55,012 bases of DNA from Acanthaster planci (taxonomy: Eukaryota > Echinodermata > Asteroidea > Valvatida > Acanthasteridae). Position 1 is the stretch's first letter; each line of letters starts with the position of its first letter. Location of the stretch: NCBI RefSeq assembly GCF_001949145.1, contig NW_019091380.1:2893272-2948283 (forward strand), given 5' to 3'. A program made the position numbers and the translations under genes. Positions 24,102 through 34,459 of this stretch are shown here, in pieces. The notes under the pieces are model-generated. The model was not told where the DNA came from and searched no databases. It saw only the letters and a list, made by a program, of their open reading frames with translations.

Positions 24102-24231
24102 CTCCCTGTGACATCGAGACCTTGTCTTGACCTCAGCAACAATCAGACCCACGATCTTGCCCGACGACTCTGCCGCAAGCGAGTAAAACTTTTGATCACT
24201 GGTGATGTCACGATACCAAGAGTCTGGGTAC
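24102..24231 (-). CDS. NAA60: NAA60 exon: substrate-side GNAT strands
   Basis: A 130-bp exon encoding residues about 62-104: YPDSWYRDITSDQKFYSLAA, then ESSGKIVGLIVAEVKTRSR, then CHRE. Human NAA60 reads YPDSWYRDITSNKKFFSLAA and GAIVGMIVAEIKNRT at the same place. The acceptor is AATGTAG (24233-24232) and the donor is GTAAGT from 24101. Its first base completes the Glu codon split with the exon at 25183-25364 (GA|G), giving WFPVEYPDSWY across the junction, exactly the family order. It ends in phase 0 and joins the exon at 19672. The (I/V)EYPDSWY segment belongs to the peptide-binding side of the GNAT fold, by family knowledge. Splice sites, phase and order make the assignment secure. Confidence 0.95.
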
Positions 24232-25182
24232 CTACATTGGCAAAGTACAACAATGACACATGTGGTAAACTCATACAACATACATGTCACATCTGCAAGG
24301 AATTCAGAATTAAAGTATGAATGTTTGCTCATTGAAATGATGAGGGGTCTACTCAAAACCCCAAGGGATCCATAAATGTGACCCACTCTGTGAAAATGAG
24401 ACAGAAGTTGCTAGGGCCAATTTGTAGTAAGTGTTCCCTGCTAGTAAAAGAATCTTTCATAAGGTGAATTAATAGGAATATTCAACACTTTTACCAACAA
24501 ATTTGTGTGCATTTTCTCTGGGATTCAAAACTGAGTTCTCCGTCAATACAAAGCTTTTTGATATAAACTTAAACTCGAAAATGTCACCTTCACAGCTAGA
24601 ACACCGGTACCGCTAGGTCCCTAATTTTTCCTACAAAATTGGGGATTTGCTAGTTTGAAAATGAAGTTAAATTTCCTCAGTCTGAGCATCTGACGGATGG
24701 TGCTAAGCTTCATTTATAAAATGAAATTTCAGGTCAAAGAATCTTCAAAGGAATAACTTGCATCAAGACAGATCTTGTCAGATGCACTGGGGAATGACAC
24801 AGCATTACTGTGGTAATATGACGATGAGTCTCACTGGGGAAAAATGCAAACTGCTCAATTCCGACAGAGTTCCATAGCTGGACATCACATGATACACTGT
24901 ACACAAACCCGATGAGACCGTTTCCTAATTTAAGGCTTCAGTATTTTCCCCGGTAAATATAACTGTTTATGGCATTATTGCTTTACGATGGCTTAAAGTT
25001 ACTACATTGAGAAATAGTGATGTCCATGTATGGAATAATTCCAGTTTTATTCCAAAGTGAGTTAGTCATCACTCATACCACGATGGACTTAAAATGTCAA
25101 CAGTAAATGACAAAATGCCTTAAGGGTTCGCATTGAGTACTGAGACTCTCCTACTCAATAGATTGAGTCTGGGCATACTCAC

Positions 25183-25364
25183 TCCACAGGGAACCATTCG
25201 CCACACAATCTCTTGACCTCAGTGACATCATCTGGGCAGAGGAACCTCAGCTTAAGCAGCTGGGTCTTACCCCCTCCTCCATGGCTCCGCCCCTCTCCTC
25301 CAGACCCGACACTCCCTTCCTTGACCCCACTGGGGGTGTTCTCTTTACCAGAACATGTAGTCAT
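25183..25364 (-). CDS. NAA60: NAA60 first coding exon
   Basis: The exon starts at ATG 25364-25362 and ends at donor GTGAGT (G at 25182), two bases into a Glu codon. The first ~35 residues are a Gly/Ser-rich leader (KEGSVGSGGEGRSHGGGGK), about two dozen residues longer than the human N-terminus. Then LKLRFLCPDDVTEVKRLCGE and WFPVE match human LRLLCHDDIDTVKHLCGDWFPIE, the first strand and helix of the GNAT fold. A TAG lies in frame upstream of the ATG. The CTTTAG that contains it could instead be the acceptor of a 5' UTR intron (exon from about 25388), so this ATG is the natural start. Promoter and 5' UTR were not identified. Together the three exons give 136 residues; the C-terminal part is missing from view. 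Confidence 0.9.
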
Positions 25365-26021
25365 GCATGCAGTGGAAACAGGGGCCTAAAGGTATGCGCT
25401 TTGCATGCCCACGTCTTCTGTGGAGTCACATGTAAAGAGGGAAGTGAATCAACAACATCTTACAGTACTTCCCATTGGTGCAAAATGTAAGTTCATAGTA
25501 GCACGTCTTTTAAAAATTCCCCAATGGGACAACAGCCATGTCAGCTGCGAAAAATTGACAAAAGTGCCAAGCATTAACCAGCAATACACAAAAGCAAGAA
25601 AGATGCCGGTACAAGTTTACCACACAAACAACTTATTCTATATTTGATCTATAGTGTGCCAGGTTTTAGGCTTGCTCGATGGTACGGTTACATCAGAGGT
25701 GCCATTATTTGTGTGGGCAGGCTGCCACTGCTTTGATAGGCCAATTTGTTTTTTGAAATTTTAAACGGAGTTGTACAGGTGAAATATTGAACATTTGTCC
25801 CAACAGACTACTAGAAACAGGGGTTTAGATTACCTGCTTATTAGTGCATATGTGCTTCCTGACCTGGAAATTTAGTCAAAATATGCACCATAAACCTCAT
25901 GCAGAATGAGGAAGGAAGTTGGATTAACATTTATCTTGTGTGGCGAGTTAATGTAAATTCTTTGCTGCCACTGTGAGTAAATTAATAATATGAGCAACAT
26001 ACTGTATGTTTGCAGACCTTG

Positions 26022-26347
26022 GAGACGTCTGGGAAATCTGTGGTCAGGGAACCGCACTAATCACATATCAGCTTGACCAAGTGGGAGGGGAGGGCAGCGG
26101 CGATGTCAGAGCGTGCGATACACGCTGCATTGTCAAGCTAGCTGCTAACACACATTTAAAATGTTTGAGATATGTACTTCAGGGAGTGATAATACATGTA
26201 TTTTGCAAAACTATGGTTGTGGAGTTGTGAGACTAATAACATTTCTGTTTTCCATGCCATTCGGGAATTTACATGTACTTCTTTCAAAATGGCCGAGCCG
26301 ATATGTGATTAGTGTTGTTCCCTGACCACAGATTTCCAAGAGGTCTC
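26022..26347. repeat. Inverted repeat, 43-bp arms
   Basis: 26031-26073 and 26296-26338 are reverse complements at about 39 of 43 positions (core AAATCTGTGGTCAGGGAAC, ACTAATCACATATC). Weaker pairing extends to GAGAC at both outer ends. The roughly 220-bp interior has no coding capacity. It is probably a MITE or foldback element just upstream of NAA60. Confidence 0.8.
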
Positions 26348-27006
26348 TACACAAAATCTTAGCGGGAGTAGTCGGAATTATGGGGACTGGTATCCAAAGC
26401 AATATAAACATTCATCAGGCCTAAGCGAATATGCTTTGCCAGTTTTTGTCACATGACGTACGGCCACAGAAGAATGCAGATGTGTGGGAATGGTCGAGGG
26501 ATGAGAGGTAAAGATGGTAGAAAAAGACCTTTTTCAATAATGCAAATTAAACGCAACAAAATACAATTACGACCAGTAGTTCCATATTATACGTTAGATA
26601 TTATAATGGGGCAGCGCAACGTCTGGAAATTCACATACCGGTAATAGTGGCTAGCAACCACATTGCACCGGTGAAAAAAACTGCAACGAGCGCGTGTACG
26701 TACTGATCAAGGAAAAGATTGTGTAACCTGATCCTTGGACAGGCTGGTAGGCACGTATGTCGACGTGGCCATTTTGCAAGAGTCCCGGATGTCCGTGCTG
26801 TCCCATAGGGTCTTTAGAGGAAGATTTGCTTCAGAAAGCACAAACGGAGGTTTCATCTGGTACGACTACTTGGCAGTTTTCAAAATGCAATATAGCATGC
26901 AGAACGTGGCATCAATAAGGTGGAGTGCAGTAAGGTCTAAGGAGTAGTACCTTACTGTTCAGGAAGTACAGAGGCAGTAACATGCATGATGGGTTAGTTG
27001 CCACTG

Positions 27007-27099
27007 CCAGGTCCCTTATTTCACCACTTACCAGCTTACTATAGGCCAACTATGAAAACCAATCAGACCTGACAATAGGTGGCGAAATCAGGGACCTGG
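27007..27099. repeat. Short hairpin, 24-bp arms
   Basis: 27007-27030 (CCAGGTCCCTTATTTCACCA...) pairs with 27076-27099, differing at two or three positions, around a 45-base loop. It is a hairpin of unknown origin, possibly the core of a decayed MITE. Confidence 0.75.
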
Positions 27100-28905
27100 T
27101 GACTCTGGTCACACATGTTAGTCCAGTGGCAGTACATGTACCTAGGGGCCTATACCTTGGCTCCACAATCATGACAATGGTAACAGTGAGTAACACGTAC
27201 CATTGGATGGACTTACAATCGACATCTTAAGCGTGCGTGCAAAAGTCAACCATACTTACTACTCCACAGTATCTCTGTAGGCAGTCTTTCATCAGTGCAT
27301 TTGAAACGGCAATGAACGTCAGTGCCTCATACTTTTATTGAAAATACCCCCATAAAAGTCACCAAAAAGCAGCACAGTGTAGAGGCATAACAGAGTATGG
27401 CTTTAATTTTAGTAAATTTTACGCATGTAAATTTGAGGTGGAAGGTCAGGTACCTCAAATACAATGTTTATCATACAGCTAAAGGTCAACTGATTGCAGG
27501 AACTAGACTGAAAATGGAACGACAACAATCGCAAGATAGCGCCCCCTGTTGTACAACAGTCAATCTATTTCAAAGTTCAAGTTTGATGTGAAACGGCTTG
27601 TTTGAGAATGGTGTCGCGAATCTTCCTTTTAAACATTCTCTCTTGAAATATGCATGCTTCACTATCGTCTTGATTTTAACAATTCCTTTTTGATGTTGTC
27701 GTTTGTGTGAAACAGAGATTCTGAGGTTCAGTTTTCTTCATTTGCCTATAATTCTGACCATTCCCAATGAAGAGGTAACAAGAGTAGAAATAAAAGCAGG
27801 GCTGACTTTTAACACGAAAACAAATTTCATTTGGTTTCCCTGTGCATTTATTCTATTTTTTTCTTTCCAGGAAAATCTATGCAATACGAGTCAAGAAGGA
27901 TATGCCAAAGATGACAAAACAAAACTGCATTTAGTTTTTGTTTGTTTGTTTTTTCTTTTCCCAGTCTATGTATTCACAAATACCTTCTATTTTGTTTTTG
28001 TTGGGGGGGTCGCTATGATATAACAGTCATGAAGCACACTGTGCCAACGAAACGAAATTTAAATGTACCACGTTGAAACTGTTGATATAAATAAGTTTTT
28101 GATCAATGTCTTCCCAAGGCTTCCGACGAATTGAATCAACGACACGACTATTATTAATTTAGCTAAATTTATTTAACAAACAAAAACTAATGTAACTAAA
28201 CAAAATGATACTTTTTGATGTTCGAATGCTGATATTAAATTGTGAGCAATTAAAACGAAAATAAATGGGCCTTGCGTTAAACTGAACAATTTTTTGCCAA
28301 TCAAATTGGACTGGAAAACCAAACTAAGCTTGAATCAAAACCAAAAATCACAGTGATATTAATAAAATCAACAGAATTACATTACACGTACCAGACGGGA
28401 CACAACTGAACCGAATATGCACGACAAACGGAGCTCGATCATTATTAAGGTTTAATTAATCGCAACACAAAAATTAATGCCTGGGTGTATTAGTCTGAAT
28501 CTATAAAAGAACATTTTACAAAACAGCTATAGCGCCCTCTCTGGGTTCCTGCCAGCGATTACATTCATGTTGGTATTTTGTTGTTTACTTCGTCAGTCGT
28601 AAAGCTATCAACTGTGGAACCGGCCAACATTAGTGCATACAGCCTCCAACATTGGTCTATTTCATGAAACTGACGGGAATCATACATTCATATGGGTCTA
28701 GCTGTTTCTTCAGCTTCCTTATTAATTGCCGGCACATTTGAAAGTGGCCTAGCTATTGCATTGCAAAATTATCCCGTCAAAGTCATTTAATTACACAACC
28801 AAACATTTTAGGCCGATGATAATTCTGCTTGCATTCTAAATAATTATGTGTGACCCTCTTGTGATTTTCAGGTCTCAGGCTTCCAGGTACATCACTGAAG
28901 ACTCC
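27100..28905. other. No gene seen; AT-rich intergenic spacer
   Basis: Spacer between the NAA60 5' end and the 3' end of the gene ending at 28906, which are back to back on the minus strand. No convincing promoter motif for NAA60 was found. A possible TTTATT (AATAAA on the minus strand) lies near 28166, about 740 bases beyond the stop at 28906. Confidence 0.4.
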
Positions 28906-29930
28906 TCACAGCTCCACGTCTTTGTCATCTGTACGTTCCCTGTCACCACAATCGTTGTCGTTGATGAGGACGCCATCGTCAAGCCCTGTCGTTGGGGACA
29001 GGCTAGAGTCCCCAGACACGGTAAAGCTGTCCCCTTCCGGAGTACAGAGCAATATCATATCCGCCATGAGTCCATCTTCCTTCCCGCCGTCCATGACGGC
29101 TACAGACGCCGCATAGCCGTGCTCCTGAGCATCGTTCTGGAGACAAGCATGAATAAGCTGCTCCTCACCTAGGACAGCTTCTACCAAGTCCCAAGGGGGT
29201 GTCTCATTCGATATCAGGTCCTCCACAGATCCAGTGGAGCCGGCTGGCGACCACTCCACGTCATAGCCCAACCAACTCTGGTCCTGACAACCGTCACTCA
29301 AACTGTCGCTCTGTAAGGAGTTCCCATCATCAGATGGTTGGTTTGAAAGATCCAAGTTAGCTAGAGTCTCGAATGCGGAAGCCATCAGCATTTCATCCTC
29401 GAGTTCTATGAGGCTTTCCTCGATGATGTCCCTCACAAATACCGAAACGGCAGCAGTCAGCAGAACTTGTAGAATTAACCTGTTCAGCTGGCTCTCAGAT
29501 GACATGTTGGCGCAGTCAGAGAAGGATTTGGAAAGTGCATCACCTGTGACGTGAACCCGAAAATGACCATGAAAATCCGACTGTAGACGTTCATCCTGTT
29601 GTTCTGTCATCTCGTCCAGGGAACTGATCTCTTTCCCACTGTGGATACCATTGCTTGGGCAACTGCCTAAGGCGCACGTGTTCGCCTTCTTGCATTGTGC
29701 ATCAATTTTCAGTGTTTTTGCCTCGGTATATATATTAGATCTTCCCATATCTTGCACTTCAGTATATGACTTGGGCAATCTGTGCTGGGATTCTTCGTCT
29801 GATAAAACGGTGTCCAACATGTTTGATCTCCTGTTAAAGGCGGATGCATCTGTAGTCCTGGCGACATTGCTTGCACCGGTGGCACATAAGACCCTGGGCG
29901 CGTGTTTTTCTCTGTCATTCTCATCATGGG
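28906..29930 (-). CDS. Unrecognised gene A, last exon
   Basis: A 1,025-bp terminal exon (341 codons including TGA at 28908-28906) of a multi-exon gene whose other visible exons are at 30368, 31017 and 31968. The acceptor is CCCCCCAAATAG (29932-29931). Its first two bases complete a Ser codon with the last T of the upstream exon. I do not recognise the protein. It is hydrophilic, Ser/Asp/Glu-rich and mostly low-order. One stretch stands out: LNRLILQVLLTAAVSVFVR followed by DIIEESLIELEDEM, which reads as a long amphipathic helix. Beyond it are SVEDLISNETPPWDLVEAVL and an acidic C-terminus ending DKDVEL. The helix resembles in pattern, not sequence, the A-kinase anchoring helices that bind PKA regulatory subunits; that is conjecture. 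Reality is supported by 341 open codons and consistent phases across four exons. Confidence 0.82.
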
Positions 29931-30367
29931 CTATTTGGGGGGAAAAAAGCAATTTGCAATGAATCTATCTACAAAAAAATATCTCACGTCATGAGTATAT
30001 GGACTGGTGTGTTGTTCCTTTCTCATAATCAGTAGTTTGACTTTATACTCGAAGGATTTCAAAAGTGGTCTCAATTGGTGAAGTTAAAAGCTTGGCTCTC
30101 GAAACCATATCGCATTCTCCAAATGTATGTATTGAGCTCACATGTAACTTGGCGAAGTCGAACATTAATCCCGATTTACCATTGATTTCAGCATCGTCTT
30201 TGAACTACAAAAGTCATTGAGACTGTTTAATTCGTTCTCGTTCGAATCCTAACAAACTCATGCCTACTTCCTTGATGCTCATAATTTGTAAGCAACAGAG
30301 TTGATACACATTCCCTGTCTTAAATAAAGAGTGCAAGCTGGGAGTGGCAGTAGTAAAGAAAGCTCAC

Positions 30368-30532
30368 ATGATGGCGCTGTCTTCTTCATCCAGGTTGGCA
30401 CAAATGTCTCCGAAGTGTCCACATCTTTATCTTTGAGGCCATTCAATTGCCTCTTCCAGGCTTTAACTGCCTTGGATTTCTGTCCTTTCTTCTCCTCAGA
30501 CGTCTCTATCTTACTGCCATCGTCCCTTGGTT
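30368..30532 (-). CDS. Unrecognised gene A, exon (fourth-to-last splice chain, penultimate)
   Basis: A 165-bp exon between acceptor CTTTTTTAG (30534-30533) and donor GTGAGC (G at 30367). It begins with two bases completing a Glu codon (G|AA) and ends one base into a Ser codon (T|CC). It reads PRDDGSKIETSEEKKGQKSK, then AVKAWKRQLNGLKDKDVD and TSETFVPTWMKKTAPS: a Lys/Glu-rich linker with an aromatic-anchored basic motif. The phase matches both neighbours, so the exon is well supported although its function is unknown. Confidence 0.8.
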
Positions 30533-31016
30533 CTAAAAAAGGGGAAGTTGATACGGTTTTTACCCAGCCAGTTTTAAGGTTTAATCCAGAGTTGATGGAA
30601 CAAAGTTAAACTGGCGGCAGGTGCATACTTGATCTAGGTTTTTCTTTCCCAACTTCGAAAGCTTTATCTTTGAAAGTAATTATTGTAAGCAAAAACGAAT
30701 AACAAATCTGCGAATAAAAATTCGCCCAGAAAAAAACACACGGATTCAATAAGAAACTAACGAAGCCTAGGGGTCAGAGTTGGAGAATACAAGATAGGGA
30801 CGTAAATATCAGGACTGCAGATGGATCAATGCACAATCGGGAACGGCGAGAAATTCTACATAAATACAAAACTGGGACGGTGAGAATATTGAAACTGCAT
30901 TAATTAAATATTCTCACTAGTCGCTTCATTGGCTGATCTTGTAATCAACCTAAATGGGACATGATTTTATTTTGCAACGGAAAATAAAACCTCGTCCTTA
31001 GCTGTAATAAACCAAC

Positions 31017-31214
31017 CTTGACCGTTGTCACAATCTGGTGGCTCCCCTTGTCTCGTCCAAGTCGGCTGAAATGCCTCACAAGACGACATAATCTCCCGTC
31101 TGGGATGAATTTCGTCATGGTCGTCATGGCAACTCACTACATCCCAGTTGGAGAGCCGATTATTTGCTCCACACTCGACTGCTGTACACACAGCTGTCTC
31201 TTCCTTGATAAGGT
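31017..31214 (-). CDS. Unrecognised gene A, exon
   Basis: A 198-bp exon with acceptor CCAGCAG (31216-31215) and donor GTTGGT (G at 31016). It starts with AC, completing an Asp codon (G|AC), and ends with the G of a Glu codon. It reads DLIKEETAVCTAVECGANNR, then LSNWDVVSCHDDHDEIHPRR and EIMSSCEAFQPTWTRQGEPP; the Cys and His residues have no regular zinc-finger spacing. The acceptor is a NAGNAG tandem (CAGCAG), so an alternative splice adding one codon without shifting frame is possible. The intron upstream holds the Tc1-type MITE at 31681-31933. Confidence 0.78.
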
Positions 31215-31680
31215 CTGCTGGATTCAGTGCCCACGACAAACATTGATTACAAACATTATTTTAATAATTATGTGTATAATGTGGTTTAATGAGTAGCAAG
31301 CTACGCATGTTCTCTCTGCTCATTTTTAGCGGGGTTTGCTACGAGAACGACACAACTTCGATTCCATGTCCCTTGACTTCCCGCTGCAGAAGCGGGTCGC
31401 TTCGCTGTAGGAATGTTTTATTGTTTCCTGGAAAGTGGCTTATTGGTAGGTCTATTTCCTACGAATCTTTTTCCAAGTCAAAGTCGTGTTGAATGATTAG
31501 CGCATAGCCCCATTGTCCGTCTGCTGAGTGCGCGTAATACATGTAAACCGATCAACCGGTTTGCAGCTTGCGAACAAAGCCAACTCGAATCTCGTGTATC
31601 GCTGGGTGTTCTTATTTGAACTTTGCACGAATAAATAAGTCACTCTGCATGAATACACCATGTTCATTTTGACAACTATG

Positions 31681-31933
31681 TAGACACACAGTTGTGGTCC
31701 AAAGTTTACATACACTTTCCAAAAAATAACTTTTAAGAGTATGCCGATTCTTGATAACAATTCCTTTTGTGTAGTTGACAGCCAGTACATTCACTCCATT
31801 AACACGAACCTGTTAAATAAATGTAAAGATATGACGATCGATCAGATTTGGAATGGTTGCCAGGCAAATAAACAGTATGAATATTAAAAATTGCAATTCA
31901 GCTGACGTGTAAACTTTTGACCATAACACTGTA
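31681..31933. mobile_element. Tc1/mariner-type MITE
   Basis: The left end TAGACACACAGTTGTGGTCC runs on into AAAGTTTACATACACTT. The right end, read inwards on the minus strand, is TACAGTGTTATGGTCAAAAG followed by TTTACACGTC. Both share GG(T)C-AAAGTTTACA with the termini of vertebrate-type Tc1 elements, and each is flanked by TA, the family's target dinucleotide. The ~250-bp interior has no transposase, so it is a nonautonomous copy. It lies in an intron of gene A, its right end 35 bases from the donor of the exon at 31968. Confidence 0.82.
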
Positions 31934-31967
31934 AACGCGAATGAATCTCTACAGCTACCACGTATAC

Positions 31968-32141
31968 CTTTACAATACGGATGGGCTTTTGTAGCGGCGG
32001 TTCGCGCACACTTGAGTGAAGTTTTCTTGAGTAGTTGCTGGTCTCTTTGTTGGGCAGTTTGCGCGTTGTTGTTCGTACTTCCCTCAAACTGTTGCACGAG
32101 GCGCCCGGCGTATGAGGTAGATGAGGATTTTGGGATAGACA
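31968..32141 (-). CDS. Unrecognised gene A, most upstream exon visible
   Basis: A 174-bp exon with acceptor CTAAAATAG (32143-32142) and donor GTATAC (G at 31967). It opens with TG completing a codon whose first base lies in an unseen upstream exon, and closes with the G of an Asp codon completed at 31214. It reads SIPKSSSTSYAGRLVQQFEG, then STNNNAQTAQQRDQQLLKKT and SLKCARTAATKAHPYCK: Ser/Gln-rich, no domain recognised. All four visible exons are linked by the same phase (one base before the junction, two after), a strong internal consistency check. The start of the gene was not found to the right. Confidence 0.72.
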
Positions 32142-33680
32142 CTATTTTAGAAGCAGACAACAAATCCCAAGTGAGTGTGGGAATTCAACCGAAATGAAGG
32201 GTATACTTTAAAGACCAGAGAGATGAGGAATTGAGATTATGACAATCAGTGACTACGATGCTTTTTGTGCAAAATACATCTTGCACACAGAGAAGAATTA
32301 AACTAACTGTTATTAAACTTTTATTTTTGTTCCCATCCAAAGCATTTGAGAATATAGCTTCCATTCCTTAATTAATGACGATCACAAACCAAAAGTTTGG
32401 CCAGCTTAAGACATTTTACTTGTGTACGAACAGTTTTGAAAACGAGAAATGTAGGCCTACAATGCATCGCTTTTCCCCAGAACGATCTTTTCCAATTACG
32501 ATACGATACACTGACAATTAGGCTCCCCTAGATGTTTCTAATATTTATTCATTTCCGTAATGCCGCTCACTTGTTGGTACTAAAATAAACAGGCAATTAA
32601 ACTTGAATAATGTTACTCAGGCAATACATGTAATTAGGTTAATTAGAACAAAAATAGTTAAGAGGCAATTGCTACATTTAATATAGATATCGATCACCTG
32701 GGTTGGAAATCCAGCCAGGAGCAAACACGTCAACAGCCTGCATTGCCATCACTCACGCACAGCATACAATGTCAGTCATTTAGAATGGAAAACTGAAACC
32801 TTGAACAGAAAAATGTAAAAATCAATCAGTCAAAAATGTTTTGAGGGTGTGGAGGGTCAGTGATTAATAGAGTTATGTTTATTCAATGTAGCTCTGTCAG
32901 GTTGATGGACATAGGATGTTTTGCCTTGGATGAGATGAAACAAAATGAGGACGGTTCTGCAGTTATTACTTATGAAACACCCAGGCTCTATTGTTGCTCT
33001 ACTCATAGCTTAATTCTAACACGGACTGTATCTGCCAAAGTTACCTTTGCAGCCTCGAGGAGGCTAGTCCTGACACGGTTGAACGATTGAAGGGTAATTT
33101 GATGAATTTCTCACCACTTTGGGCCGTTAAAGACACATACGTTTTATGGCAATAAGTTCGTAAACGTAAGGTTTGGAAGGTTTTTAACCAAACATGGGAC
33201 TGCGTTTAACATTTTCCTATTGATTTGGAGCAAGAATATGACCTTGGCATACTTTCCTTTTAACTTTACTTTTACTTTAATTTACTTTTGTTTCCACTTC
33301 AGAAGTCAAGGGAAAATGAATAGTTCATATACAGGTGTATAATGATTAATGATGACTACAGAACGTGGAGGGATCTCATAAGAAGCGAGACTTAAGTATG
33401 GGACCCCTTGTAATATACAAAATGCAGTGGTTTTACTGGTAATATAACAAAAAGAACACCGAACGAAGGAAAAGCATATAAACTGGCTGTAAAGAATTAA
33501 AAGTGAATCAAATTTAGATATAGATCGAGACCAATAAAATTACGATGAAAATAGAAACTGAAAGATCACTGAATTTATGAGTGAGGACTGGAATGAAGAG
33601 TGGAATAATAAAAACAAAATACGATAACTCAGCTACGAAGCATAAGAGATACATGTAATAAGGAGACACATGATCGGAAA
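32142..33680. other. No exon recognised upstream of gene A
   Basis: AT-rich sequence that should contain, or lead to, the 5' exons of gene A on the minus strand. A CTGCAAAG|GTAACT donor-like site near 33050-33040 exists, but no phase-compatible exon could be defined around it. Confidence 0.35.
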
Positions 33681-33689
33681 CAGGTATAG

Positions 33690-33872
33690 CTAAAGTATTT
33701 GGTATACAGAGATAAGGAAGTCTTTATACTTGGTTTTGAAAATATTGGTGCTGCTTGAGCTCTGAATGGATGACTTGATGGAATTCCATAGCCTACGGTG
33801 TAGACCTACATACAAAAGATAAGATAGGCCTAGGCCTGCATACCTGTTTTCTGTCCACAAATTTGGGATCAC
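33690..33872 (-). pseudogene. LINE reverse transcriptase 3'-end remnant
   Basis: The minus strand reads GLHRRLWNSIKSSIQ...STNIFKTKYKDFLIS. This matches the pattern LWN(S/N)LP..IR...S...FK..LK.(Y/F)L found at the very C-terminus of CR1/Jockey-like non-LTR reverse transcriptases. Only this tail is visible; the rest is 5'-truncated or decayed, as is usual for LINE copies. Confidence 0.7.
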
Positions 33873-34195
33873 GGGAACAAATTATAACATTTTATCCTGA
33901 CTGGTCGACGATACGATGACCATATGACGCATGTGACTTCAACCGTCATAAAACAGATGACACAACCTGGCCTATAGAGAAATTAGCAAGCAAATTGGCA
34001 GGGCTGAAGGCTTTTAAGAATGTTTCTTTAAATGGTATGAGGGGATGCCAAAAGGAATGTTTTACTGCGCGTTTGGAATAAACATACGCATGACGTTTGT
34101 GGTGTCGCACATGTTTTAGCGTTTAACAATACGCGCGTGTTAGTTTTTTATTATTATGGTAATATTAAAATCCCGTTCGCAGCCTAGCCAGACGC

Positions 34196-34457
34196 AAAGA
34201 TTATATAAATAGCGCCGCGCCGCGCCGCGCAAGATGGGTAATTCTGCCATAAAGGTGTTACCACCATGGGCGCCATTCGAGTGTGAAAGTTAGTGTGCGT
34301 GTGTGTGCGCGCATGTCGCGGCGCCTGCGCTTGCGCATTAACATGCACTGCGCAGGCGTAGTCCAACCAGAATGGCGCCCATGTGATAACAGCGTTTTAC
34401 GCGTATCCATGGTGAAGTTCCCCATCTTGCGCCGCTACGCGGCGTTATACGATCTTT
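34196..34457. repeat. GC-rich foldback element
   Basis: Nested inverted repeats share one centre near 34326. ATGGGCGCCATTC (34266-34278) pairs perfectly with 34370-34382. GCGCAAGATGGG (34227-34238) pairs with 34421-34432. AAAGAT...TATA (34196-34208) pairs with 34446-34457. The loop contains GCGCCTGCGC/GCGCAGGCG and a GTGTGCGTGTGTGTGCGCGC run. The element is far more CpG-rich than its surroundings and is probably a foldback or MITE. Its TGCGCAGGCG and CGCAAGATGGG words resemble NRF-1 and YY1 sites, so a co-opted promoter for gene A (which runs leftwards) is an alternative. Confidence 0.78.
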
Positions 34458-34459
34458 GG

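Noticed and set aside
28846-29172. Plus-strand open frame
   Set aside because: It is antisense to the phase-consistent last exon of gene A.
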